Source of the DNA: Diacronema lutheri
Lineage: Eukaryota > Haptophyta > Pavlovophyceae > Pavlovales > Pavlovaceae
Assembly: GCA_019448385.1 (NCBI GenBank)
Contig: JAGTXO010000020.1
Span: 62,001-126,000, forward strand
Length of the DNA stretch: 64,000 bases
Direction: 5' to 3'
Shown: positions 21,301 through 29,342 of the stretch, piece by piece
Position numbering within the stretch: position 1 is the stretch's first letter
Layout of the letters: each line of letters starts with the position of its first letter
Made by a program: the position numbers and the translations under genes
Notes under the pieces: model-generated
The model's input: the letters and a program-made list of their open reading frames with translations, nothing else
Databases searched by the model: none
Told to the model about the DNA's origin: nothing

Positions 21301-23199
21301 TGCACGCGACGCGCGCCATCGTCGACGCGCGCCACGCCGACCTGCCGCAGGCCGTCTTCGTGGCGGAGGCGCGGGCGATCGTCGCGCGCTCCGCCGGCGG
21401 CGGCGCGCTGCTCGCGCCGGACGACGTGCGCGACCTGTGCGACGCGCAGACGGACGCCGATCGCGCTGCGATCTGGGCGTCGGTGGGCGCGCACGAGGCG
21501 ACGCGCATCTTCGCGCTCGTCACGCGCAACGCGAGCTTGGCGGGCGCGGCGCTGCTCGTGCTGCACACGCCGGCGGGCGCGCCGGCGCGCGCGCTCGGGC
21601 TCCTGGCGACGCGCTCGCGCGCGCCGTCGACGGGCGCGCCGCGCGACGCGCACAGGGCGCTGGTGCAGCGGTTGGACGTGCTGATGGACGCGATCGCCGC
21701 GGCGCGAGGCGCGTCGCCGCTCGAGCTCGAGCTCGCGCTCGCGCCCGAGCCGCAGAGCGCGTGCAACGCGCGTGCGGCCGCGCTGCTCTGCCTGCAGGCC
21801 GTCGCGGACGCGAGCGGCCGTCCCGCCGCTGAGGACGCGCTGGCCGCGCTCGACGACGCGCGCGGCATCGACCGGCACTGCCACGCCGTCCGGCAGCAGA
21901 TCGAGGCGAAGCTCGCGTGGCGGCGCGCCGACGGCGCCGTCGGCGTTGACGGCGCCGACGGCGCGCCCGCGCTCGCGCCTGCCGCCGCACCGCCGGCGTG
22001 CGCGCCGGCGCACGCTGCCGGCGAGGCGGCGGTCGACCAGGCGATCGTCACGCGGGTGCGCGACGCGCTGCGCGCGTGGGCGACGACTGGCACCGCGCCC
22101 AGCGCGGCGGTGCTCGACGACGCCTGCGCCGCGTACACGGCCCGCGCACGCGCGCGCAAGGACGCGCGCACGGCGCTGGGCCCGACGCGCGCGGCCGAGC
22201 TGCTCGCCGCGGCCGCGCGCGGCGGAGCCGACGGGGCGGATGCCGCGCGCGCGCTGCTCGGCGGCACGCCGCGCCTGCTCGTCGTGCTCCTCTGCGTGCC
22301 CGTCGCCGCGCCGTCCGGCGAGCCGCCGCGCCCGGTCGGGCTGCTCGTCGCCGACCGGCCGACGGACGACTCGCGCCCGGCCGCGCTCGTGCGCTACGAC
22401 TTTGCGCCGCTCGACGCGGACGTGGCCGTCGCGGTCGGCGCGCATGCCGTCGCGCTGGCCAGTGCGATCTGGCCGCTGCTCGCGGCCGAGGGGGAGCCGC
22501 GGCCATCGCCCGTCGTGCGCTCGCAGCCGCGCGGCGGCGACGATGGCGCGCGTGCGCTCGCAACGTTCGCGTGCCTCGACGCGCTGATGACCGCCAGCGT
22601 CGGCGCGCACGGCCTCGCGGGCGGCGCGGGCATGCTGCCCGCGCTGGTCGCGCGAGGCGCCGCGGCCGCCCAGCGCGAGCGGCAGCTGCGCGCGGCCGCC
22701 GAGAGGCTGGGCGGCACGGTCGCTGGGTGGCCGGACACGGGCGCGAGCGCGGCGGGCGCGAGCGTCGACGAGGAGGCGCGCACGTACGAGGTCGAGGCGG
22801 TCGTCGACGAGCGCCGCAAGGCGGGCAAGAAGGTGACGTTCCAGTTCCGGATCAGGTGGCGGGGCTACGACGAGAGCGCCGACACGTGGGAGCCTGAGGC
22901 CAACGTGAGCAGCGACCTCGTCGCCCAGTTCCGCAAGACGCGCGACGAGCAGAAGCGGCGCGCGGGCGTATCGGGCAGCGGCAGCGGCGGCGCGGGCGCG
23001 GCGTCGGCATTGGCGTCGGCGCCGCTTCGCGCGCACGGCGAGTCGGGCGCCGCGGGCAAGCGCGCCGCGGCGGGTGCCGCCGCGAGCGCGCGCGACGCCG
23101 CGGGCGCGCGCGCGCCGAGCGTTCCCCGCGCGCGCGGCGTCGAGCGCGCGCGCGTGGACGAGCCCGCTGCGCCGAGCGCGCGCGCCGCCGGCGGCGCGA
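14216..23199 (+). CDS. Giant multidomain protein: C48-like protease, YqaJ exonuclease, Josephin-like, chromodomain
   Basis: One open frame of about 3,300 codons that continues without a stop into the Fanzor. Domains in order: Ulp1/C48-like cysteine protease (14460-15010), Ala-rich linkers with a (GCC)n tract, a region with a degenerate protease-like pattern (WEVEQIAGDAPDQAG near 17090), a YqaJ-type exonuclease (19065-19650), a Josephin/OTU-like segment (20010-20480), an AT-hook-like motif (20776-20880), another degenerate protease-like pattern (VVRSQPRGGDDGARALATF near 22510) and a chromodomain (22774-22960). No internal promoter or start was identified, so it may be one polyprotein cut by its own protease, or several genes. 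Expected roles are processing, DNA-end resection or recombination, and chromatin targeting; these are inferred from families. Confidence 0.65.
14460..15010 (+). other. Ulp1/C48-like cysteine protease domain
   Basis: The triad order fits clan CE: GHFTALRL gives His (codon 14694), YDAVLVDTLA gives Asp (14763), and NEAAQRGATCGLAIVGALND supplies Gln and Cys (Cys codon 14901). Known: Ulp1-like proteases occur in several large eukaryotic DNA transposons and in viruses. All expected catalytic residues are present. Confidence 0.65.
15299..15372 (+). repeat. (GCC)n microsatellite encoding poly-Ala
   Basis: About 24 consecutive GCC units inside the giant frame, giving an Ala run. A related 24-bp GCCGCGCCGCCGCCC-type Pro/Ala tandem repeat lies at 20905-21030. 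Confidence 0.9.
19065..19650 (+). other. YqaJ/lambda-exonuclease-like domain
   Basis: Motifs of the PD-(D/E)XK viral-recombinase family appear in order: SPRWHDERWEEV, ILGEAVALRKLA, FAFSPDGLA (catalytic Asp), VLVEVKTL (Glu-x-Lys), then HRDQLQLGMHVLGVSKALYV (the Gln helix). All catalytic positions look intact. Known role of the family: 5'-3' resection of double-stranded ends for single-strand annealing recombination. Confidence 0.8.
20010..20480 (+). other. Josephin/OTU-like segment
   Basis: DDDFVAVVRRGGRWFACE followed after a spacer by EEAFAVVYVRRGD resembles the second half of Josephin domains (HWFTVRKLGKQWFNL, then a YSIFVVKG-like strand), although the catalytic His position is Asp/Phe. A Cys/His-rich segment lies upstream (DADCVTREHWGG). 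Suggestive only; possibly an inactive deubiquitinase fold. Confidence 0.35.
20776..20880 (+). other. Extended AT-hook-like motif
   Basis: LEPGQFARPRGRAPWGKVWD followed by RVSGAWADKP. It matches the motif repeated three times in the gene at 62620-63906 (for example ENGQIAQPRGRPPAGKVWD then RDVGAWADDP). The PRGR core is AT-hook-like, and the conserved W, D, G, W and D positions extend well past an ordinary AT-hook. Confidence 0.75.
22774..22960 (+). other. Chromodomain
   Basis: YEVEAVVDERRKAGKKVTFQ then FRIRWRGYDESADTWEPEAN, a canonical chromodomain with aromatic residues at Y, W and W/Y. Chromodomains in mobile elements often direct integration to marked chromatin. Here it lies about 80 residues before the Fanzor part. 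Confidence 0.85.
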
Positions 23200-25945
23200 C
23201 GGCGCGCACGCGCGTCAGCGTGCTCCCGGGCTTCGTGGTCAAGCGCTCGACGCTCAACGCGGGGCCGCAGGCGGTGACGGCGCAGCCCGGTGCGCGGAAG
23301 GAGCTGCGGCGCATCGCGGCGGCCGTGCACAGGCTCACGACACAGGCGTACCGCGTCATCAACAAGGTGGTGCGCGACGAGGCTGCGGTGGCGAGCGCGC
23401 AGGCCGTCGGCGCGGCGTCGGGCGGCCCGTCGACCAGCGTGCACACGTCGACCACGATGGACAAGGGAACCGTCCGTGCGATCTTCTCGGCCATCGGCTG
23501 GCACAAGGACGAGAGCACGTACGGTGCAGCGCCCCGAGGCAAGCCCGCCGAGCAAGCCGCCGCGCAGACCAAGGCGGCGACGGCGCGCGCCGTCGGCGAG
23601 ATGGCCGAGGGCGTCCAGCCCGTCTGCGCGGTGGGCCTCACGGAGATCCTCGAGGCGGAGGCGACGCAGGTGTCCACCGCGTGCCTGATGCATCCATCGC
23701 GCGTCGTGAACGGGCTGCTCCGCGACGTCGTCCGCGCGGCAGTCGAGCGCGACGAGGCGCTCGTCGCGCTGCCCGAGATGCAGCGAAACGCGCGCGTGCG
23801 CGAGCTGTGCGAGCGGCTGCTGCGCGGCGACGTGGAGGGCGCGCGCGTCGGCTGCCCCGCCGCGCTCGACCGCCACCTGCCCGACATGGTCCTCCACAAG
23901 ATCGACTACAAGTGCACGCCCACGAAAAGGTGGAACTACGACCGGCACACGACGCGCTACTTCCTCGTGCAGATCCGCACCCTGCAGCACGTGGCCGAGG
24001 GGCAGGCGCTGCTCTGCCGGCTCGCGCACATCCACACGCAGCTGACCGGACGGCCGCCGCGGTACAATGTGGCGCCGCTGCGCACGCACAATGTGCGCGC
24101 GAGGCGTGGCTGCCGCTGCCGCCGCCGAGCGCCCAAGCGCGCGCGCCGCCGCCGTGCGCGCCGCCCCGCGGCCAGGTTGGTCACGCGCCCGCGCGCTCGC
24201 GCGCCGCGCGCTGCGCGCAGGTGCCGCGCAACGTGCGCCTCGCCGCGAGCGCCATCTGGGTGACGCTTTCGGATGACGAGCGCAAGGAGCTGCGCGCGCG
24301 GCTCAAGGCGCTGGACCTGCGCGACCACGATGGCGAGCCGATCAAGTGGACAGGCACAAACGGCAACACCCCGCCGATGTCGGACGTGCGCGTCAGGTAC
24401 GCGGTCTTTGCGACGCGCTTCGACATCTCCAACCGCGTCTTCGACTACGCCGGGCGCGAGCGGCCGCCGGCCGATCTGCCGTGGCACGCGCGGCGCTCGT
24501 GGGTTGGCCTCGCGCCGCTGCCGCGCGTGCCGCTCCCGGGCCGGCAGCCCGTCAAGTCGGTGGTGACAGATGGCGTCGCCGTGCACGCCGTCGGGACCGT
24601 CCTCGTGCCGAAGGCGCAGGCGCCGGCCGGCGGCTCGGGCGTCCTGCACCGCTGGCGCCGGCCGGACGGGCGCATCGCCGTCGCGCTCGGCTCCGAGCTG
24701 CGGCGGGCGATCGACGTCGAGGCGGCGGTCGTCGTCGCGGCCGACCCGAACATGGGCAACATCACCACCTACTCTGCGCACGTCGGGCGGGCGGCCGTCT
24801 GGCGGCAGTTCACGCAGCGCGCGCGCGCGCGCGCCGCGGGCTTTGCGCGCGAGACGGCCAAGACCAACGCGGCGCGGCGGCGCGTGCGCAAGGACGGGCG
24901 CGGCGAGGAGTTCAGCGTGGAGGCGGACGAGGCGCGGCTTGGCGAGGCGCACAGCGCCAAGGTGCTCGGCGAGGGCGAGTTCCACGCCTTCCACCGCGAG
25001 AGCGCGCGGGTGCGCGAGCGCGCCGCCGAGCACGTGTACGACGCGCCGGCGCGCCGGAAGGAGCGCTGGCGGCGCGACAGCGGCGGGCGGTCCAACGCGG
25101 CGCGCGTCGCCGAGGCGCTCATCGCGGCGCACTGTGTCGACGGCGTGACGCGCGACCGGCTGCTCGTGTGCGTGGGCAAGTGGCTGCGCGACCACAAGGG
25201 CGCGCAGCCCAAGGGCGCGCCGCCCGCCTTCCAGGTGGGGCTGCTGCGCGAGCTGCGGCGGCGCGGCGTCGCGGCCGTCTTCGTGCCCGAGCCGTACACG
25301 TCGATGCACTGCTCGATGCCGCGGCTCGCCAAGGGCGGCAGGCTGCAGCGCTGCGGCGCGGAGCTCGCGCAGAACCCGCGCCTGCCCGTGGCAAAGGGCG
25401 GCACGCGCACGGTGCACGCGCTCGTCATCTGCCCGGCGTGCAACGGCGGCAAGAAGCCCGTGCACCGCGACTACAACGCCGCGCGCAACATCTTCTACGA
25501 CGTGCACGACATGGCGGCGCACGCGGCCGGGCGCGACACCACGTCGACGCCTGAGCGCTTTGCCCTCGTGCTCGCCTGGTGGGCGCGCGGCGAGGTGTGG
25601 GAGCGTGAGGAGCGCATGGTGCACGGCGAGGGCGACGACTGCGACGACGAGTGCGACGGCGACGACGAGGGCGACGACGAGGGCGACGACGACGACGACG
25701 ACGATGGCAGCGGCGACGGCGGCGGCGGCGAGGGCGACGGCGACGGCGACGGCGACGGAGGCGGCGGCGGCGACGACGACGATGACGGCGGGGGAGGCGG
25801 CGGCGGCGACGGCGGTGGCGACGACGGCGGCGGGCGCGGCGGCGGTGGCGGCGGCGGCTCTCGCGCCCGCACCCCCGCCCGCGGAGCTGCCAGCGCCAGT
25901 GCCGGCGGCGGCAGCGCGCGCGGGCCGAAGCGCGGCCGGCGTTGA
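23200..25945 (+). CDS. Fanzor: eukaryotic TnpB-like RNA-guided nuclease
   Basis: Exon 1 runs (open from the upstream frame) to 24092 and exon 2 is 24221-25945. The N-terminal part has VLPGFVVKRSTLN and HKIDYKCTPTKRWNYD; exon 2 carries the RuvC fold. RuvC-I VVVAADPNMGNITTYS has Asp at 24743; RuvC-II AVFVPEPYTSMHCSM has Glu at 25289; a zinc-ribbon-like set of Cys (MHCSM, QRCGAE, ICPAC) surrounds it; RuvC-III HRDYNAARNIFY has Asp at 25469. All three acidic residues are present. The tail (25620-25850) is Asp/Gly-rich, then basic, ending GPKRGRR (possible nuclear signal). Fanzors are guided by an RNA usually encoded beside the 3' end, so 25946-26353 is the place to look. Its own start cannot be fixed, since the frame continues from the chromodomain region. 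Confidence 0.85.
24093..24220 (+). other. Predicted intron in the Fanzor gene (128 bp)
   Basis: Donor GTGCGCGCGAGG, acceptor GCGCGCAG. Removal is phase 0 and joins ...VAPLRTHN to VPRNVRLAASAIW, moving between two long open frames that each carry Fanzor sequence. The donor matches host introns in this window. Confidence 0.75.
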
Positions 25946-26353
25946 CGCACGGCCGAGCCGCGCAGCGGTCGACGCTTTGCGGGCTCTGCCCAGGTCGCGC
26001 GCGGCTGGCGACGCGTGCCGCGCGCGGCACGACCGTGCACGCCGCCACCCGTGGCCGAGCGCGCCGCACCAGCCGGCCCGCTCCAACCGCCGTGCGGATC
26101 ACGGACGCTCGCTACGGCTCGTCGGCGCGCGTCACCTGCGCCGGCGGCCACGGCGCCGTCTGCTCCGGCCTCGTCGCGAGCAGCCCGACCGCTGCTCGCC
26201 GCCCGCACGCCGCCGCAGCAACGCTGCGCGTCGTGCTCCCCCGCTCGCCAAACGCGAAGAGCTCCCTCACAAGGACGTCCTTCCGAACGGCCCGCGCTGC
26301 ACTCGGGGCGCGATCGTGCCCCTGATCGGATTTGGCTTGACCATCTATACCCC
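25946..26353 (+). repeat. Right terminal segment of the giant element
   Basis: Almost the same sequence follows the Asp/Gly repeat remnant in the short copy (40965-41372), and similarity stops after TCTATACCCC. Near the end is a hairpin, GGGGC-GCGATCGT-GCCCC (about 26308-26325), imperfect in the short copy. No coding sequence was recognised. It is the expected place for a Fanzor guide RNA (omega RNA) and for replication/transposition signals. A CTRR Helitron end was not seen. Confidence 0.7.
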
Positions 26354-26403
26354 TCCTGCGTCTTTTCTATTTTTCATAGCACTGAATTTCAAAACCGCCC
26401 TCC
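26335..26403 (+). promoter_or_regulatory. AT-rich promoter of the TPR gene
   Basis: TCTATACCCC and TCTATTTTTCATAGC are conspicuous AT-rich steps directly before ATG 26404. The right end of the giant element falls inside this stretch, so the element sits immediately upstream of, or partly supplies, this promoter. Confidence 0.4.
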
Positions 26404-27057
26404 ATGCGCTTCGCCGCGCTGATCGCGCTTGTCTGCGCTGCGCTCGCGCGTAGCCACGTGCCGCGTAGCCGGCCGGCGCGCGCCGTCGCGCGGCTCGGCG
26501 CGTGCGCGCGAATCGTGGCGCTCAGTGACGTACCGGCCGCGGCCGATGCGCCCCTCCCGAGCGAGGGTGCGCCGCGGAGCGCGCCGTCGGCCGAGCCCGG
26601 CTCATACGAGGAGGCGGAGCGGCTGGGGCTCGCGCTCTTCGCCGCTGGCGACTACACGGGCGCGCTCAAGCGCTTCGAGCAGTCCAAGAAGTTGCCGGGC
26701 GCGGGCTACGACGTCGTGCGCATCTCGCCGGGCTCGCAGACGTTTGCACCCAACCCGCGCGGCCTCGAGGAGAAGCGGTTCGCGACGCCGGCGCAGCTAG
26801 CGATCGCCGAATACAACATCGCGTGCGCCAAGCTAAAGCTCGGCGCGCGCGACGAGGCGATCGAGCGCTTGCGCGCGTTTGTGACCGCCGTCGACAACCC
26901 CGAGCGGCAATTTGAGCGCATCCTCTCGGATCCTGACCTCGCCGAGCTTGGCGCGGAAATGCGCACACTGCAGGCCGAGCTCACGGCGGCGCGCCGTTTC
27001 AATCCACTCGGCGGGCTGAAGAGGCTGCTCGACGTAAGCTTTGTTGAGTGGAAATGA
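26404..27057 (+). CDS. TPR-like protein with secretory/plastid-type leader
   Basis: 217 residues, single exon. The N-terminus MRFAALIALVCAALARSHVP is a signal peptide; the following Arg/Ala-rich stretch resembles the transit part of a bipartite plastid leader. Residues ~65-160 form tetratricopeptide-like helices (YEEAERLGLALFAAGDYTGA, then QLAIAEYNIACAKLKLGARD and AIERLRAFVTA). It ends with a conserved-looking RFNPLGGLKRLLDVSFVEWK. Probably a plastid assembly or stability factor; the specific role is unknown. Confidence 0.7.
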   Translation: MRFAALIALVCAALARSHVPRSRPARAVARLGACARIVALSDVPAAADAPLPSEGAPRSAPSAEPGSYEEAERLGLALFAAGDYTGALKRFEQSKKLPGAGYDVVRISPGSQTFAPNPRGLEEKRFATPAQLAIAEYNIACAKLKLGARDEAIERLRAFVTAVDNPERQFERILSDPDLAELGAEMRTLQAELTAARRFNPLGGLKRLLDVSFVEWK

Positions 27058-27062
27058 GGATC

Positions 27063-27114
27063 GGGGCCGAGGCACTGTGAATGAGGAGTGAGGACCCGGG
27101 GCCGAGGCACTGTG
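27063..27114. repeat. Direct repeat downstream of the TPR gene
   Basis: GGGGCCGAGGCACTGTG occurs at 27063-27079 and again at 27098-27114, just after the stop codon at 27057. Function unknown. No gene was seen between 27058 and 27274. Confidence 0.7.
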
Positions 27115-27274
27115 CCAGGGCCCTGTGTCGGTGACTTCAGTGCTCGCTCCGCTCCACGCGAGAGCGCAAAGAGGGCCGACTGGCCGAGGCGAGAGAAAAT
27201 CTGATTCATCAGGTGCTCCTCCCTCCTCCTCCCGAGACCGCCATTTCTGTGGTTCGTTCACGGGTCCCACAATC

Positions 27275-27799
27275 ATGGTGGTCGGCGCGGGCGCCAAGGC
27301 TGGATGCGCCAAGGCCGTTGCGCTCGCCTCCAAGGTGGCCGGAGCTGGCGTCGTCGCGCACGCCTTTCGCACGATCGGGATGGCCGCGGCGCCCGCGCTC
27401 TGCGTCGCGCCCGTCGCCATCACATTCGCCTGGGTCGGCATCTACGAGGCGTCGCGTGCCGTCTCGGACGCCGTGCTCGCGGCGCCGCCCGCGCACGAGA
27501 CGCGGTGCGCGCTGGGTGCGGCTGTCGCGGAGCCGCTTTCCGCAGCCGCTTTCTTGGGCGCTAGACTAGGCCGCCGACACGCTGCACACGCCATGGCGAG
27601 CGCCGCCGCCGCTACGCTTCCGCCGTCCGCGGCGCTTCCGCCGTCCGCGCCCTCTGTCGCGGCGGCCGCCGCATCGATGCTCCGCGGCGTGCGCTTCCAC
27701 TGCGTCAGCTTTGCGGGTTCCGCGGCCGCGGCCGCGATCGGTGGCAGCGTGGCGCGTCGAGCGTGTCGAGCTGGCACCGCGCGCGGCTCGAGCGCATGA
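27275..27799 (+). CDS. Unrecognised Ala-rich membrane protein or 5' exon
   Basis: ATG 27275 follows a small AT-rich region. The product begins MVVGAGAKAGCAKAVALASK and has hydrophobic segments (AAPALCVAPVAITFAWVGIY; CVSFAGSAAAAAIGGSVA) with an Ala/Pro-rich middle. The reading frame stops at 27799, and the Patched-like coding sequence resumes in the same frame at about 27830, so these may be two parts of one gene separated by an unresolved intron or a stop mutation. No family match. Confidence 0.35.
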   Translation: MVVGAGAKAGCAKAVALASKVAGAGVVAHAFRTIGMAAAPALCVAPVAITFAWVGIYEASRAVSDAVLAAPPAHETRCALGAAVAEPLSAAAFLGARLGRRHAAHAMASAAAATLPPSAALPPSAPSVAAAAASMLRGVRFHCVSFAGSAAAAAIGGSVARRACRAGTARGSSA

Positions 27800-27829
27800 G
27801 CAGCGCGGCGCGGCCGCGCCGGGCGCCGC

Positions 27830-28420
27830 GCCGCGCGCCGCGCCGTGCTCGTCAGGGCGCTCACGGCCATCTCCGCGTTCGTGACGTCGACGCCGACGCT
27901 GATGCCGGCGATCGCCATGTTCGCGTCGTTTGTCGCGCTCTCGTTCACCGTCGCGCTGCCCGTGACCTTCTCCTCCTTTCTCTCGCTCCTCGTGCTCGAC
28001 GAGCGCCGGCTGCGCGCGGGGCGCATCTCCTTCGCGCCGTGCGTGCGCACCAGCGTTGATGCCGCCGAGGCGGCGCGCGCGCCGCCTGGCGCCATGCGGG
28101 CGCGCTCCGACGAGCCGCCGAAGACCGAGTTGTTTGGCCGCGTGCAGCGCGTCATTCGCGACCGTTACGCGCTCGCGCTGCTCGCACCGCGCGTCGCAGC
28201 GCTCGTCGTCGCGCTCTCTCCCCTCGCGTCGGCGCTCGGTATGCCTCACATTCGGGTTGGGTTGCGACGGGAGGACATCATGCTTGACGACTCGTACACG
28301 CTGCCCGCGCTCGCGTTGCAGAAGAGCACCTTCGGCGTTGTCATCGAGTTTTGGCGCGCTCTCAACGCGATCGAGCTCGACGACGGCCCGTTCACCCGCA
28401 GGCTGCACCGCCTTTCGCGA
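27830..28420 (+). pseudogene. Partial Patched/NPC1-family sterol-sensing-domain gene
   Basis: VLVRALTAISAFVTSTPTLM then AIAMFASFVALSFTVALPVT and LLVLDERRLRAGR match the end of a sterol-sensing domain (MPALRxFxxYAxLAVxxxFLLQ, LLxLDxRRxxxxR). After a linker come YALALLAPRVAALVVALSPL and MLDDSYTLP, the next helix and the conserved PxDSY turn. The rest of a ~900-residue family member is missing downstream, and weak similarity continues only in other frames (FRDNAVYERCHRG). It therefore looks like a truncated host gene. Confidence 0.5.
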
Positions 28421-28727
28421 CAACGCCGTGTACGAGCGTTGTCATCGAGGTTGAGCAGCGCGCGCTGCGGGCGCGAATGGAGGCTGTGCTCCACGCGGAG
28501 GGCTTTGAGCACGGCTTCTGGCGTCATGCTTTGAGCACGGTGGGCCTTGAGAGGGGCCTCTGTCTTCCTTTTCCTCTTCTTCTCGTAGGCTCTCTCCGTC
28601 CGACTGCTCCTCGATGCAACGGCCCTGGGCGGAGGGCGCGCCGAAGCGGAGAGCTGAAGCGGCGAGCGCGGAGGAGGAAAGCGCGCCGAGAAGCGGAGAC
28701 AGCTCCGCGCGGCGTGCTCGCAGCCGC
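28421..28727. other. Intergenic, no gene recognised
   Basis: Only fragments trailing off from the partial Patched-like gene were seen, plus the left arm (28685-28714) of an inverted repeat with the adjacent zinc finger gene. Confidence 0.5.
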
Positions 28728-28830
28728 CTAGCTCACGTTTTGAGCCTGTAGCCGTTTAGCTTTGCGCTTCGCCGCACCGCTCCGGTTGGCAGGCTTGCCC
28801 GCCGCGCGGAGCTGTCTCCGCTTCTCGACG
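28685..28830. repeat. ~28-bp inverted repeat spanning a 3' end
   Basis: GAGAAGCGGAGACAGCTCCG (from about 28688, extending to 28714) is the exact reverse complement of the segment ending near 28828. The loop of about 86 bp contains the stop codon of the zinc finger gene, so its mRNA could form a long stem around the end of its coding region. The right arm encodes the RVEKRRQLRAAG segment. Confidence 0.85.
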
Positions 28831-29039
28831 CGCTTTGCTGACGTTGCTGTCGCGCCCTTCTTCGCGCCGCAGAGGCACTCGGTGCGGCGCTTGGAGCCAA
28901 AGTTCTTGGCGCCGCACAGGGCGCACGTCCAATCAAAGCTGCCGGCGGCGCGCTTGTTCTTGGGGCTGTACTTCTCCTTTCGCGCCGCCTTCGCCGCGGC
29001 CCTTGCGTCGTGCGCTTGCATCGCGTCGTCCGTGCCCAT
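28728..29039 (-). CDS. Small RanBP2-type zinc finger protein
   Basis: 103 residues from ATG 29039 (MGTDDAMQAHDARAAAKAAR). Residues ~36-60 contain FDWTCALCGAKNFGSKRRTE followed by CLCGAKK: the Trp, first Cys pair and Asn of a RanBP2/NZF-type finger are present, but the second pair is C-x-C rather than the usual C-x2-C. The remainder is very basic (EKRRQLRAAG; SGAAKRKAKRLQ). Likely binds RNA or ubiquitin. Its 3' end lies in a long inverted repeat. Confidence 0.75.
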   Translation of the reverse strand: MGTDDAMQAHDARAAAKAARKEKYSPKNKRAAGSFDWTCALCGAKNFGSKRRTECLCGAKKGATATSAKRVEKRRQLRAAGKPANRSGAAKRKAKRLQAQNVS

Positions 29040-29342
29040 CGTGGGGACACGAATCACACGATGCCGGCCGTGATCGATGGCGGAGCAATCCTGATGGGAT
29101 GGATGATGGTTGATGGATCCCTTCTGAAAAAAAGGGTCCGAGAAGTGCGAGCGCGACGCAGCCCTGTAGCGGATCGGCGCTCATCGCGCGCCTGGAGAAA
29201 GACCGCTCCGAGCGCCACGCACAGGCTGCGTGCGCGATCGCACGCGCCGAAGGCCAGTCGTACGACGATTTGCCACGATCAGGACAGTTCCACCCGGCCT
29301 CGTGCCGACGGCCCTGCGACGCCGCGCCCTGCGCCCGACCCT
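29040..29342. other. Intergenic, no gene recognised
   Basis: Contains an AT-richer stretch near 29085-29140 that could serve as the promoter of the leftward zinc finger gene. No conserved coding sequence. Confidence 0.5.

Larger units (their letters stand above)
241..26353 (+). mobile_element. Giant Fanzor-bearing Helitron-like element, long copy
   Basis: About 26 kb bounded by sequence shared with the short copy at 40503-41372: the left ~95 bp matches 40503-40620 and the right ~730 bp matches 40623-41372. Inside are a helicase of the type used by eukaryotic Helitrons, a decayed and a complete Fanzor-type nuclease, a Ulp1-like protease, a YqaJ-like exonuclease and a chromodomain. Known: Fanzors are carried by several eukaryotic transposon groups, including Helitrons, and by giant viruses. 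Not seen: an HUH Rep domain, a CTRR 3' end, or any capsid gene. The class is therefore inferred only from the helicase; a viral origin is the alternative. Coding phase is not constant in the left third, so that part looks decayed, while the right two thirds look whole. Confidence 0.75.

Noticed and set aside
18939-24089. A 1,716-codon open frame on the minus strand
   Set aside because: It mirrors the plus-strand multidomain frame, is Arg/Ala-rich throughout and shows no domain, while the plus strand encodes YqaJ, chromodomain and Fanzor motifs.
25620-25850. CRISPR-like or structural repeat in the GAC/GGC-rich tract
   Set aside because: It is an in-frame Asp/Gly codon repeat forming the Fanzor tail, degenerate in the short copy, without spacer structure.
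241-26353. Polinton or other capsid-bearing virus-like element
   Set aside because: No capsid, packaging ATPase or protein-primed polymerase was seen; the helicase is of Helitron type. A distant viral origin is still possible because of the SSB-like and YqaJ-like parts.
26100-26353. Helitron 3' end (hairpin plus CTRR)
   Set aside because: A hairpin exists but no CTRR follows at the point where similarity between the two copies ends, so a canonical Helitron terminus cannot be claimed.
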